From Metellina segmentata (lineage: Eukaryota > Arthropoda > Arachnida > Araneae > Tetragnathidae), in contig OX375873.1 of NCBI GenBank assembly GCA_947359465.1, forward strand, positions 76,324,278 through 76,388,277: 64,000 nt of DNA, in the 5' to 3' direction. A model generated the notes under the pieces. It was not told the DNA's origin. It saw nothing but the letters and a program-made list of their open reading frames with translations, and searched no databases. The position numbers were made by a program, and so were the translations under genes. Below, in pieces: positions 21,401 through 33,100 of the stretch (position 1 is its first letter; the number at the start of each line of letters is the position of its first letter).

Positions 21401-23625
21401 AACATAAATAATGCCATTTACAGTGAATAGGCTGGAGTAAAGGTGAAAATTAACGGTCGCCCCTCGCATGGTGAAACAGCCAATTTTACGTTTTTCGTCT
21501 TCTGAGGACCATAAAATAAATTTTAAAAAGAAAAGCACGGGAACTCTCTCTAAAACATGGAAAATAGTATTTGGAATTTAATAAAAAAATGCAGACGCTT
21601 GGAACGAGAAAACACAATGCAATCTAGGGAAATAAGGCTGAGGATTAGTACTTGCATGTGCACGTGACCTGGGGTATTTCTGTAGTTCTGGTATTTCGCT
21701 GGGCGAGAAAATCTATTTTGATATACATTACCCTACCATAATGGACCAGATGCCAGCAGATTTCATGAAATCTGACTACTTTTTGGGAGTGTTTTTCGGG
21801 GTACGGCCTGGTACCTTTGCATGTTGTTCCTGGTCAATTGAATGTCAACAAGATCATTTTGGACTATCAGGTTCTTCCAACGCTCTGGCAATTTTATGGA
21901 ATGGACGAATATTACTTCCAGTTCAGAGTCCCGACCCAAACCCCATAGAACATTTGTGGGACAAGTTCGAGCAACGCTTATAGACCAGAGAACCACGTCC
22001 GAAATCTACAGCCTAGCTGGCAATATTCTTGCAGCAGGAATGGACACAAATATCCATAGCTGTGTTTCAAAACCTTGTTGACAGAATGCCCAGAAGGGTT
22101 GATAGTGTAATTGCAACACGTGAGGGGACGATCTCCCAATTAAAGCATGTATTCTTTCCCTTATACCAACACATCTTGCTGTCCAGTCCATTATTGTAGG
22201 ATAGTGTATATATGTAAATGTATTCTACAAAAGATGTGAATACTTGTTAGTGGCTACTGAATGCAACAAGTTCCGTGGTTACAGGCGGCTATGAATTAGG
22301 ACAGGGCACAACAAATAACGCTGGCGCCAGGTCACCTAAAAAATTTGGTCTGGTGCCTAGATTTTCTGTTTCTGTAAAAACATTTGTTTTTCATGACATT
22401 TTTTTTATTTTTTAAGCCATAAAAAGGCAAAAATGGAGCAAAATATCTAATGTAGATAACAAAAATGTTATTTTTTATTACTTCAGCTACACTTTAAATA
22501 GTATATTATTTACTGTGCGTGTATGAGTAACAAGTTCTGTAATATACTAAAAAATATTAGTATATGTATTGCAAGGGTCCTGGCTCCTAAATGTTTTTAT
22601 TTTTGTCAACCCCTGAATTAGGATTTAAAATCTATGGAGTTTTACAAATGAAATTTGTAAATTAGTTAAAAAGATGTATTTGATTTTCAGTGACTCAGGT
22701 TGTTGGGTTGAACAGTTGACATCACTCAACAATCAAAAGAAAACTTCCAATTCATTTGTCTTTACTAGGGCATATTTAATTAGACAAACGGTCATTTAAC
22801 CATGACTGGATGGCAGTTAAATATCATTCAAAACAAAATCTGTGCTGTTTTATATTTCACTTATTACAAATGAAAAGAAAAAAAAAGTTAAAAAATATGT
22901 ACCAACTTATTTATACACTTAGCTTAAGAAATGTGATGTTATTTTGGATTCACAGGGGAAAAACAAAGTAAGAGTTTTGCGTACAGTGAAACGGTTAACA
23001 ATTAGTATTTCAATCATAAACACGACATAACTAAGGGTTGAAAAATCAGAAATTCATCAATCAAGAAATTTACAGTGAAGAAAAATAGAGAATGTTAATA
23101 CATGTTTAAAAAGTTCAACAAGCGGTTCTTTAGAAGTATTTGAGGAAATGAATGAAAACCTCGTGATTACAAAATTCAATCGATTACGAAACCGGAAAAA
23201 TATACTGATCCCAAATTTAGGAGTAGGTACCCACATCCAGATTTGTGAATAAATAGTCAACTGATTGGAATAGGTATAAAATAATACAGGAACAAGATAA
23301 CTAATTTAAGGGCCTAAAACTTCTAAAAGTTTACAGTTTATGAATAAATTTGATGTATACCGAGGTTCATGTATTTAATTTTAGAAACAAATATTTGGGA
23401 GTGAATATTGGATTCTCACAGACAGTTATGAAAATCAAAAAGATCTACTGATAAGTAATGACACATCATGTTAAATATTACATACAATTCTACCATCCAT
23501 TCTCCTGTCAACATCTCAGACCAAGTATCTTCATTTAAAGTTCTTAATTCTCCTTTTGAAAAGGCTACTTGAGGAATGATAACACAGGAAAGAAGGCACA
23601 AATAAAGACTAATTTGGCGCGACAT
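12364..23625 (-). CDS. TMX1: Thioredoxin-related transmembrane protein 1 (6-exon gene, 256 aa)
   Basis: TMX1 is a type I ER-membrane protein disulfide isomerase relative whose lumenal thioredoxin domain acts on membrane-associated client proteins. Six exons (23486..23625, 20771..20886, 19029..19074, 18472..18748, 16522..16611, 12364..12465) join with GT/AG borders and a continuous frame to give 256 aa (human about 280). Visible features: an N-terminal signal peptide (MSRQISLYLCLLSC), the sequence WMVEFFAPWCPACQ carrying the TMX1-type CPAC active site (residues about 46-59), the cis-proline loop ALPTI, the conserved SSW before the membrane region, a hydrophobic span in GSYIIFGLLTILVGALLGL continuing into VVCIIDFF, and an acidic cytosolic tail ending RRRKEATSSE. 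CPAC rather than CGHC or SxxC separates it from PDI and TMX2-4. The start is the only Met ahead of the signal peptide. It is divergent from GTF2A2. No frameshift or stop was seen. The identity is from memory of the family. Confidence 0.95.
12466..13680. other. TMX1 intron 5, unassigned part
   Basis: AT-rich intronic sequence. Short open frames here do not resemble any family I know. Confidence 0.3.
13696..14639 (+). mobile_element. Helentron-like non-autonomous repeats, partly tandem
   Basis: The unit 14041..14639 starts TCTCTACTATTACAAAATG and ends with the near-inverse of that (CCTTTTATAATATTAGAGA). It contains the doubled motif CCGCAGATTTNAAATCTGTTGAA. A partial first unit starts at 13696. 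Both starts are preceded by the same 15-bp TTGAATCAATGATCT (13681..13695, 14026..14040), so a 345-bp tandem arrangement is present. Related pieces lie at 42040..42160, 58447..58980, 62090..62170 and 63690..63847. The class is inferred from the terminal style and is not proven. Confidence 0.5.
14640..15639. other. TMX1 intron 5, unassigned part
   Basis: AT-rich. No open frame, splice-linked exon or recognised repeat was identified. Confidence 0.3.
15640..16400 (-). mobile_element. Dispersed repeat with a transposase-like coding piece (copy A)
   Basis: The minus-strand frame 15906..16097 reads [20 protein letters not shown] and on to AVKLSNEYFKKAKSACYSMQ. It resembles the hAT/ZBED-type ends I recall, with low certainty. 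The whole block recurs in inverse orientation at 37990..38710, including the ACGGAxxTxCGT-rich segment at 16255..16320. A perfect hairpin GGGATTGCATAGCAATCCC lies at 16334..16352. Confidence 0.55.
16522..16611 (-). CDS. TMX1: TMX1 exon 5
   Basis: 90 nt (30 codons, phase 0 at both ends) between TTTTACAG and GTAATTTT. It reads IVVCIIDFFCPSR and then a Pro/Ser-rich stretch. This is the end of the membrane span and the start of the cytosolic tail. Confidence 0.88.
16612..18471. other. TMX1 intron 4
   Basis: AT-rich intron with no recognised transposon apart from a possible hAT-style end (CAGGGGTCCCAC) near 17565. Several phrases recur near 17020-17260 (GGCAAAATGTTATAAGTCACTTT and inverse), suggesting a small inverted repeat. 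An (AT)n run is at 18378..18394. Confidence 0.3.
18472..18748 (-). CDS. TMX1: TMX1 exon 4 (end of thioredoxin domain and membrane segment)
   Basis: 277 nt between TTTTTTAG and GTAAAA. It reads VKDGVFRQYRGSRD, then WQSIDPVSSW, then the membrane-proximal part and GSYIIFGLLTILVGALLGL. The arrangement matches the C-terminal half of vertebrate TMX1. Confidence 0.93.
19029..19074 (-). CDS. TMX1: TMX1 exon 3
   Basis: 46 nt small exon between TTTCAG and GTAAGT. It encodes LSGRFMITALPTIF, including the cis-Pro loop of the thioredoxin fold, and leaves two bases of a His codon for exon 4. Confidence 0.93.
19447..19500 (+). repeat. Interspersed repeat piece (TTTTATGGCACAAGGTC)
   Basis: Shares GGATTTTATGGCACAAGGTC with position 74 and weakly with 36820. 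It lies in TMX1 intron 2. Confidence 0.4.
20090..20610. repeat. GC-rich island inside TMX1 intron 2, probably inserted DNA
   Basis: About 500 bp with a base composition clearly richer in GC than both sides and no coding frame I can recognise. It might be a solo LTR or SINE-like insertion. I found no convincing terminal repeats. Confidence 0.35.
20771..20886 (-). CDS. TMX1: TMX1 exon 2 (CPAC active site)
   Basis: 116 nt between a TTACAG acceptor and a GTATGTG donor. It encodes FAPWCPACQQLGPLW and then HVDVTLNPG, the core thioredoxin helix and strand with the redox CPAC motif. Confidence 0.95.
21726..22206 (+). mobile_element. Internally deleted Tc1-like element (copy 1)
   Basis: Ends are inverted copies of CAYTAYCCTACMATAATGGAC, flanked by TA on both sides. 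Inside, a decayed transposase remnant includes PDPNPIEHLWDKFEQRL, the DDE block with the catalytic Glu. The N-terminal half of the transposase is missing. It is a sister of 46551..47050 and sits in TMX1 intron 1. Confidence 0.85.
22302..22615. mobile_element. hAT-type MITE with 8-bp target duplication
   Basis: 314 bp bounded by CAGGGCACAAC and the inverse of CAGGGGTTGAC, with perfect flanks AATTAGGA at 22294..22301 and 22616..22623. No coding capacity. Confidence 0.85.
22624..23485. other. TMX1 intron 1, exon-proximal part
   Basis: AT-rich intron sequence. Nothing further recognised. Confidence 0.3.
23486..23625 (-). CDS. TMX1: TMX1 exon 1
   Basis: Coding exon 1 (140 nt) begins at the ATG on the minus strand at 23625 and ends before GTATGTAA at 23485. 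It encodes the signal peptide and the start of the thioredoxin fold, through WMVEF. It stops after two bases of the Phe codon, which is completed by exon 2. Confidence 0.93.
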
Positions 23626-24073
23626 ATTAATTCTTTGCGTAGAAAATCACTACTTAATGAATTTTATATAAATCTATTTATCCGGTTTTTATCACGTATG
23701 AACAATTTTCATTTTTAGGTTAGGTTTTATTTTTATTCGATCGTTATGAATGCCACTCTTTTCTACCGAAATTATAGGAAGGACAACATAAGGAAATCTT
23801 AAAAAGAATTTGTTATTATTGAAGCACAAAATGATAGCTTTTAAATAATGTTTCATTTTTGTTCATATACGAAAGTTATTTTTTATTAAAAGACGTAGTA
23901 AAATAGTTTTTAAAAGAACTATTCAGTATAGTTTAGATCAGCCACAACCATAACCTCCATTAACTCTTGATACTGAATTCCAATTTGGCAACAAAGTTTC
24001 CGGCTTTGACAAATTCATTTCAAGTTGGTGCAATATTTATTTTAATTATATTAAGTACATTGTTGTGATTAAG
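23626..24073. promoter_or_regulatory. Bidirectional promoter region between TMX1 and GTF2A2
   Basis: 448 bp separate the two divergent start codons and must carry both 5' UTRs and core promoters. I see no recognisable mobile element here, unlike the flanking introns, and no clear TATA box at a convincing distance. Assignment as a shared promoter is inference from geometry. Confidence 0.6.
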
Positions 24074-24145
24074 ATGAGTTATCAATTGTATAGAAACACC
24101 ACGCTGGGTCATACCCTTCAGGAATCACTTGATGAATTGATTCAG
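24074..24145 (+). CDS. GTF2A2: GTF2A2 exon 1
   Basis: 72 nt, 24 codons, ATG to CAG|GTAAAT. It encodes [12 protein letters not shown] through LDELIQ, the near-invariant N-terminus of TFIIA gamma. Confidence 0.95.
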
Positions 24146-27100
24146 GTAAATGTTTCGAAAAATAAATCTGAAATTATATTCAAATTAAAAAAAAAATTTT
24201 GCTAACTTGTAACAAAATAAAAAATTGTATGGTTTGTCTTTTCACTGAAACTCAATTTTTCAATTCCGTGACTTCACAAGCACAACAGCTGTTTTGTCCC
24301 GTTATAAATGTTCACCCTTGTTTCTGAATACATGTATTGGCGTTTGTACACTCTTTCGGCAGTAAAATTGCCATGATTTAATTTTGTTATAAGATCTGAC
24401 CTATGAATTTATTTCTAGTGTGGGCAAATCACGCATCAATTGGCTTTGAAGGTCCTTCTCCAATTTGACAAAGTAATCAACACTGCACTGGCTCAGAAAG
24501 TTAAATCCAGACTTACATTCAAGGTACAATAACATGTATAATATATTTGTTAATACAGTATATTTGTGTTTTTTATATATTTTTGTGATATCATAATTTT
24601 CTAAGTGTTTAAACTTTTTTTTACAGTACTACTTTTAAACTATACTAAGTGGTTACACTTAGCCATTGATCTATAAATCAAGCACTCAGTAAACAACTAC
24701 ACATTATGAAGCCATAGATTATGGAGGAAGCATTTTAGTTTTACAAATACAAATACAAATATTGACGACCAGCTACAGGCTCAAGCCCAACAAGGCTGGT
24801 CCTTTGTTTATGAATTCTCCAATTCCCACTGACTATCCAATCGTGTCTTAAATTCGTACACTCCCTTTGAATTAACTATATTTTCTGGCAACGCGTTCCA
24901 ACTGTCTATTACCCTATTAAAGTAGTAGTTTTTCCTTAAATCCCGATTAAAATGTGTCTTATTCAATTTATACCCATGGCCCCTTGTTCTGTTATCCCTA
25001 TTGAAATTTAAGCCCTCTGTGTCCCCTTGTTTTACAAACTTGAAAAGCTGAATCAAATCCCCCCTCCTTCTTCTTTCCAGTGTATACATGTTTAGCTTAC
25101 TTAAACGTTCATTATAGTCGAAATTTGCTAGCCCCTTTATTATTTTTGTAGCTCTGTGCTGAACCCTTTCAATTGATTCTATGTCCTTTCTCATATATGG
25201 AGCCCAGAATTGTACAGCATATTCTAGATGTGGTCTTACTAAACCCTTATATAATGGCAAGATTATATTCTTATCCCTTGAAGTTACAGTCTTTTTAATA
25301 TACCCCAATAACCTATTAGCCTTTTTACCCGCAGCTGAACATTGGTGACCCATTTTAAAATCCCTGTGAATTATCACCCCAAGATCCTTGACTGTTTCTC
25401 CCTCCTTTACCTTTACTCCCTGCAGACAGTACTCGGCTCCACTATTCCTGTAACCCATATGCAGAACTTGACATTTCCCTACATTAAATGACATACCCCA
25501 TTTTACAGCCCATTCGGATATCTTATCAAAATCCCCTTGTAAATTTTCTATCTGTAACTTGGTATCCACTGTCCCCCATATTTTTAAGTCATCTGCAAAT
25601 ATACTGATTCTATTCTTGATCCCCTGACCTATATCATCTATGAAAATTATAAATAAAATTGGTCCCAAAACTGATCCCTGAGGCACCCCACTTATAACTT
25701 CTGTCCACTGTGAATAATTTCCTTTTACCTGCACTCTCTGCTTTCTACCCAATAACCAATTCTTTATCCATATTAATGTTTTTCCCTGAACCCCCAGCCT
25801 TTCCAATTTAAACAGTAATGCCTCATGAGGTACTTTATCAAAAGCCTTTTGAAAATCTATGTACATGATATCCACACTGCTCTTATTATCCAGCTCCTCA
25901 GTAATTTTTTCGTAGAACTTCAAAAGGTTTGTAGAGCAGGATCTGCCCTTCCTAAACCCATACTGATTCTCTGATAACAGTCCCCCCTCCTCCAAGTATA
26001 ACATTATATGCTTTTTTAACAGAGATTCAAATATTTTGCAAATTACTGATGTTAGACTTACTGGTCTATAGTTGCCCGGATCACTTTGTATTCCCTTTTT
26101 GAAAATTGGAGTTATGTTGGCCAACTTCCAATCCATTGGCACCCAACCTGTGCTATATGTTGAATTAAATATCGTGTGAATTACTTCCCCCAGTTCTTCC
26201 GCGCATTCCACTAGTACTCTCGGATAAATATCGTCTGGCCCTGGTGCTTTAGATGGCTTAATTATTTTCAACTGATGTACTATTTCTTCCCTGTTGAATT
26301 TGCATTCTTTAATTATACCCCCTGCAAAGGCTCCATCCTTGGGGTCCTTTTTTAAACTATAGTTACCATTGAAAACCCCCAGAAAAAAGTCATTTAACAC
26401 GTTTGCCATTCCCTCCTCGTCTTGAATTAATTCACCTCCCTTCCCCTCTAACGGTCCCAGTGTAGTGCTAAATTTATTTTTACCACTTGCATATGCAAAA
26501 AATTCTTTTGGTTTTATATTTATTTCCCTTGCTAATTTTTCCTCCAATGACACCTTTTGCTTCCGACTAATAGTTTTAAACTCCTTTCTGGCTTTCTGAT
26601 ATGCCTCCATGTCCCTGTCATTACCAGTGCTTTTATATACCCTGTATGTTCTTTGTTTTAATTTTAAAGCTTTGTGTGTTTCCCCTGAAAACCACATAGG
26701 GAGCAATTTTCTAGATTTTCCTTTTTTCCTGAACGTTACATGTTTTTTTAACACCATGTCTAACTTATTCTTGAATTCCTCCCATTGTTCAGAATGATGC
26801 AGTGCTAATAATCCCCCTTTGAATGTTTCCTTTAACTCTTCCCTTATCTTATGAAAATTTACCTTTCTGAAATTTGGAATTATTCTACTATTGATTGTGT
26901 ATGCTGACTGAAAATTTATACTTAATCTGATACTTCTATGATCACTTTCTCCCAGTGGCTCATCTATAACCAAATCCTGCACCCTATCCTCATCATTGCT
27001 TAAAATCAAATCCAATATTGCATTGTCCCTAGTATCCTCATACACCATCTGGTACAAAAAACAATCCTGTATCACTTCCAAAAATTCTGCCCCTTTCCCA

Positions 27101-30100
27101 TTTGTACCTAGATTGTTTGTCCAGTCAATATTTGGATAGTTATAGTCCCCCATTAAAATTAATTCTCCTTTTTGACATGCTTCGTTTATCAGATTGCACA
27201 TGCCCTTTTCCTGCTCTTCACTACAAACAGGAGGTCTATATATATTACCCAGAATTAGTCCTTTGCCTTTGTCTGTATTCAGTTTCACCCAGACTGATTC
27301 TATACCCTCAGTTTTACTATTTAACTTTATTTCTGTACAGTTTAAGAATTCTCTCACATAAATCAAAACCCCACCCCCTTTCCTATTCTCTCTGTCCTCC
27401 CTAAACATTGTGAATCCACTTAATTCTAAAATTTGTGCATCTTCACTGCTTGCCCAACTTTCAGTAATCCCAATGATATCTATATCCTCTGCTTGTGCAA
27501 TTCCCTTGAGCTCATCCATTTTATTTCTCACACTGCGAGCATTACAATAAAATACTTTTAGCTTATTTTTCACCCTTAGATTGCACTTTCCCCTTGTATT
27601 ATTTGTTTTGGTATTGTTTTTCTCCCTTACATTGCACTTTCCCTTTGTATTGTTTGTCTCCTGCAATTTAGACCCTGTTATTTTTCCTAAGCAATTACTG
27701 TGTACTGTCAACCCTCTATGTCCTTCCCATCCCTGCTTGTATACTAGTTTTTTGACTCCAGAATATTCAAAACCCGCTTACCAACCTCCCTATTACCTAT
27801 CAAGCTTAAATGCAAATTGTCCCTGCTTATCCAATCCCTCCTACACTCCTTCCAAACATCTAAAAATCTAACCTCCTCCCTCTCACACAAATCCCTTAAC
27901 AACCCGTTCATCTTATTGGCCCTTTGATTTAACCACCCATTGCCTAACCCATACCTAGGTAGTAATCCTAATACTGTTACTTCTGCCCCATGAGACTTAA
28001 TGCCTCTTAAAAGTGTTTCTGCTTCCCTCTTAAACTCGACATTTGTAGTCCTCTCTACGTCATTTGTTCCCACCCACACTACTGCCTTTTCCTCCCCTTT
28101 AACCACACCTGCCTTAACTGCCTCAACTACATGTTTTACCCTGGCACCTGGCAAACAACACCTTGCAAAATTGCGCTTTTTACGCCCTACCATTTCTCCC
28201 AAAACCCTGACCATTGAATCACCAACCACTACTCCTCTAGTTACCTTATCCCCCTGATCAACATGCCCCAAGTTTACACATTGGACACCCTTTTCCACTC
28301 CCTCTACAGCCCTCACCTTCAAAGCCTCCAGCTCCTTCCTCAAATCACCCACCTCTAAACAACTCTTGCATGTAAATTCAACTTTCTCTGACATTTTAAC
28401 CCCGCTCACACACCCCTTTCCTGCCTCAACCATATTCCCACACAAGTCACATTCCACATAGAACTCCCCACTGGCTCCCTCTGTCCTCATCTCCTTGAAC
28501 ATTCTAACTATACCCATGCTTATGCAAAGTAACACTCAATGCACAGAAAAAGCACTACACAAAATCAAACACACAGAAAAAGCACTAAGTCAATTACACA
28601 GAAAAAGCACTGCAAATAATTTATTTAGAAATTAAGAGATGTATATGTCAAGTTATTATTAATATTGTATTCTTATTAATTTCAAGTTGAGTTTTAAGTG
28701 TGCTGGGTAAAAATATCCAACATTTCCCTCTATATTTTTAGCATTTACAGTCAGGGTTTGCAAGTTTCTGCCAAGGCGGTTTAAACCACTGGTTAAAACT
28801 GGCATGGCAGAAACTAGTTTCTGCCATTAAAGTGGCAATAACTGGCTGAAACCTTCAAATAACTTTCATGTGATAAAAACGAATTGAAGTACCACAAATA
28901 GCAGAGAAGAATGCATTTCAAAGTAAAACAAATTCAGTTATAATGTTAGCATTTATATTTATTCAAAGGTTACATCACAACAAATTCACCATTCAAGTTC
29001 ACCTTTTCCACGAAGTAGTCTATAGCAAAAGACCAATTTTGCTGCTGTTTCTAAACCCAAACAATTTCTTATTTCGTTGTGAATAAACGAAAAGTTTGAG
29101 AATATTCTTTCAATCCCAGCAGAACTTGCAGGCAATATCATTGTTGTACAAACAAGAGTTATGAAATCTTCATTTACAATTGTTTTCTTTAAATTAGACC
29201 ACCATGTAGAAACTGAAACATTTTCTAAGACTTCATTGGAGCAATATGTTTCAGGAAAAGGAGCTGATTTTGCTTGAAATGCTATGATGTATGGCACAAA
29301 ATTAGTGTAGATTAAATATATGTGTCTTATTGACCATAGTAGTTAGGTAGTCCATGCCCCCCCCCCCCTCAACTCCGCCTAAGCTGTCGCGTACCGTTTT
29401 TGCTATTGTAAAATATTTGTCTTGTTGTTTCTGCCAGTTATTGCCATTTTCTGCTGGTTTAAACTGGTTACATCCAGTTTCTGCCACCTTCATGGCAAAA
29501 ACCAGTTTCTGCTGGTAGAAAGCCAACCCTGTTTACAGTCCTTATTTACGTTAAGCTTTTTCTTTGTTTGGTCTCTGTTCAGTTTCAGTCAAAATCATTT
29601 GCATCCAATGGCAGGTGCCATTGATCCTAATCCAGGGCTCGAAATACCCAGGTGCACTTTGCACATAAAAATAAAATTGAGCACCTAACATTAAAAAAAG
29701 GAGGAACATGTTTTATGTTAATTTCGTGTTTGAACAAAATATTAGTATCAAGCTCTCTCGTTCTAAAGGAATATAATCAAAATTCCTAAATACACGCAAA
29801 ATCGCTGTAAATAAAACAAAATAGCTGTGCTGTAACGGGTTTATACAGGAGGAAGGTTTACTTGTGTCACTGCCACCAGAACTTTCCGATGATTGAAACA
29901 TTTTCCAGATGGCTCTGTTGAAGTGACTGTAGGGACAGCCACGCACCGGAGAAGTGAGAATTTTGATGTTTAAATATGTTTATTTACTATCTAATATACA
30001 AACCTATATAAACATACCCAACTAATAAAGTAGTTTACATTACAAATACATTAATAATCTTATATTATGTTTTTTTTTTTAATGTGCACCTTAAATAAAA

Positions 30101-33100
30101 TCTGCACCTAATTTAAAAGCTTAGGTGCACCTGTATTAATAAATCTATTTCGAGGCCTGCTGTAATGCCATATACTGTTTTAATATATTACTAGGATTTT
30201 GTCATATCTGCATCTTACTCCTTCATATTTTGTTATGAGAATTCAAATGAGTTTCTTCATAATCCATGTCACCTTTAATAAAGTGGTACTTACCATTTAT
30301 GTGGCATGTTCAATTACTTATTTTTTGGTTATTAACCCAGTCCATTAATCCCTTGCTCTCTGTTTTAACATTGATGTGTTTGACTATAAGAGAGTTCTCT
30401 TCTAATTCCTCCAGTAAATATTTTAGACACTTCACTGCGCAAACACTATCACATGATGCAATTAATTCAGATTCCATTGTTGATAATGCAACTAACTTCT
30501 GTTTTTCACTTTTCCATCCAATGAGCGACTTCCCAATTTTCAACAATTATCCACTGTAGGGTTTTTCATCTGTTGTTGTGCTCCAACTTGCATTAAGTTT
30601 TCCATTTGCAGCTTTAAGGGTTAGGCAAACATTTACAGTCCCTTTCAGGTATTGAAAAACTCGCTTGACTGCAGTCCAATGTATCTGTCTAGGATCTTGT
30701 TTGTATTGAGAGACAATTTGCTTACAATACAAGCTATATCAGGTAAAGTTCCAGTTGCTAAATACATTATGAAGCCTATCGCTTCTTGATATTTTTGTGG
30801 TGAAAAATGCTCATATTCTTTAAAATCATCCAATTCCTTGTCCCCTGCTATACCTGGAGTTTTCATTGGATTTACAATCCAGCATTTTAAATTTCTCGTG
30901 AATTTTGATTATGTAATTCTTTTGGGATAAGATTATTTCATTTCTTGTTTGCATGATTTGTACTCCAAGACACATTTCATAACTTTAAGCTTTGACAGCA
31001 AGTAAATTTAATTCTTAAAATTAATTTTTTTTTCTCAATGGGTTTGTAGTTCTGTTCAGAGACAAGAATTAGTATGATTTATTACAACAGTTTGGTGTAA
31101 ATATCCTTAAAATTAAATTCTTTAGTTACAAATGTCTGATTTTGGACATCTATAATGTTAACTGATACAGTACATCACAAGGAAAATAAATTCTGATGTG
31201 TTTTCCAGAATTGCAGAAAAAAAAATAAATGAATAGAGTACAACAGTAGTTTGTTTACTATTTTAATCAATAGATGGTATCAAATTTAAAATTTTGAAGA
31301 TTTAACAAAGAAACAATACTAAAGCCATCTAGCATGTTTCGCTATGTCCAAAAGTAACGATTCCTATTGTTCTATACCTGAAGCAAAATATGTATTGGTA
31401 AGTACTTTAAACTGCACTTATTTGTCTTCAAAATAACTTTTTAAACGTTTTTATGTGTTTTTTTGCATTTTATTTGCCGTAAACAACTTATTTTTAAAAA
31501 TACGGTGTCATTTGAAATCTGTGGAAAATTACAAATATTTTATTATTAAATTATTGTCATTGATTTTTTCTTGACATTTCAAGGCCATCACAGCATTGCC
31601 TGTAGTGTTGGTTTGTGAAGCAAACCAAATGAGAATGAGTAGTAAACACTAGTGGTTGGCGAGCATTTACAGTGGTCACACCTAACCCCACAAAAGCAAC
31701 GCTGTGATGGCCACACAGTGGCTAGAAATTTATATTGTAACCTAGAATGATGATTTAATGTAATTACTGTATAGATGTATATAAGTAATGTGCTCTAACA
31801 TTCTGACATGCTCTATTCATCCAACCACATTTATACTGGTACAGTGTCTCACAACACTAGGCACAGGAGTGTGTTGGTGTCATTTTTCCTTGTATAAGCC
31901 CTGTTTACACAAGCTTAGTTCTAATCATTAGTACTAATCATATGCACAAATATCGGGACATGTAAACCCCAAGTATAAGTACTAAGCATTAGAAAAAAAA
32001 TCAGTGGCGGATCAAGTCAAATGGTGGCTCTAAGCGGTAAATATTTCGAGGCCCACAATGTCAAGTTAGAGAAAATGTTTCAAGAAAACTAATTAAGTTA
32101 TTAACTTGAGCAATTATTTTGGTAGCGCCAATTAGTTATAAAATTTCTTGCTATATATACAGAATGACCACATTATTTAATCTTCTTCTCCCATAGTACT
32201 CCTTAAATAATTTTTTACTTGCTTTAAATGATCTTTCTCCTGACTCATTAGATAAGGGAATTGTGAAAAACATTTTCAATAATATTTCAACATTCGGAAA
32301 TGTACAAGACATTTCTTTGGTAGCTTGATTGGTCTGGGGTGTTTTTAAAGTGTCCTTGTTTTCTTACATGCAAGTACATGCATCAATGTCATTTTTTAAA
32401 TATCCTCCAACTTTTTTATTGTGTTCTTTTTCTTCTATTGATAAATTCCAATAAAAAATTTTCGAAAATGCTCTACAAAAACATCATACATCTGAGTTCT
32501 TTGAGATAATTTTGCCTTGGTGTTGTCACATATTACATAAAATGAATTGACTGAAATTTTCTTTTCTAAATTCAGGTCCAACTTCTTTGTTTTCATCAAA
32601 AAACATTTTTCTGTTTTGTTTGGGAGTTTGTTGATCTTCCACATTAAATGATAGCCCTGATAACTCAATTGCCTCTTTCAACTTTATCAAATTCTTCTCT
32701 AAAATTATTGATGAAATATCGTCTAATGACTTCAATAGGATAAATCCTTTCAATAGTTTGCATTCCACTGATTACAGTGATTTACTAGTAGCATTTATTC
32801 TTTGTAAAATAGTATTCAAAATAACTGTCATTAGGATGGTTTCATATTTATCCATTTTCATCAGAAGTGAAGTCACCTCCACTATAGTAACTTTTTCTTC
32901 GGAATTATAAATTTGAGTTAAAGCCTCTTTTATATGGGTGAAACCAAGTTTCATAGTTACTACAAGATCTGCTCTTGCTGACCATTTTGCAGTAGAAACT
33001 CTTTCCATGTAAATATCTTGTCATAACTTTCATCTAACCTTAATGAAAAGACATTTTAAGACCTGTGGGGCCTTGGGTATGCCTGGGCCCTAAGCAGTTG

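Larger units (their letters stand above)
24746..28615 (-). mobile_element. Nearly full-length CR1-like non-LTR retrotransposon
   Basis: About 3.9 kb in antisense to GTF2A2, inside its intron 2. The 5' side has three to four copies of AGTGCTTTTTCTGTG (28540..28610). Two open frames follow: ORF1 27744..28535 and ORF2 24808..27711, separated by 32 nt. The 3' end has a short stem-loop (GACCAGC pairs with GCTGGTC, 24767..24773 and 24795..24801) and a (ATTTGT)n tail at 24746..24764 instead of poly-A. Tail type, esterase-like ORF1 and ORF2 style point to the CR1/L2 group. Both frames are intact, so insertion is recent. Confidence 0.88.

Noticed and set aside
28000..28257. Plus-strand Thr/Ser-rich open frame
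   Set aside because: It is antisense to LINE ORF1, and its composition reflects the complementary strand.
31344..31397. Possible first exon reading [18 protein letters not shown] followed by GTAAGT, faintly like prefoldin subunit 3
   Set aside because: The match is limited to IPEA, the next expected residues are absent, and no further exon of that gene was found before GTF2A2 exon 3.
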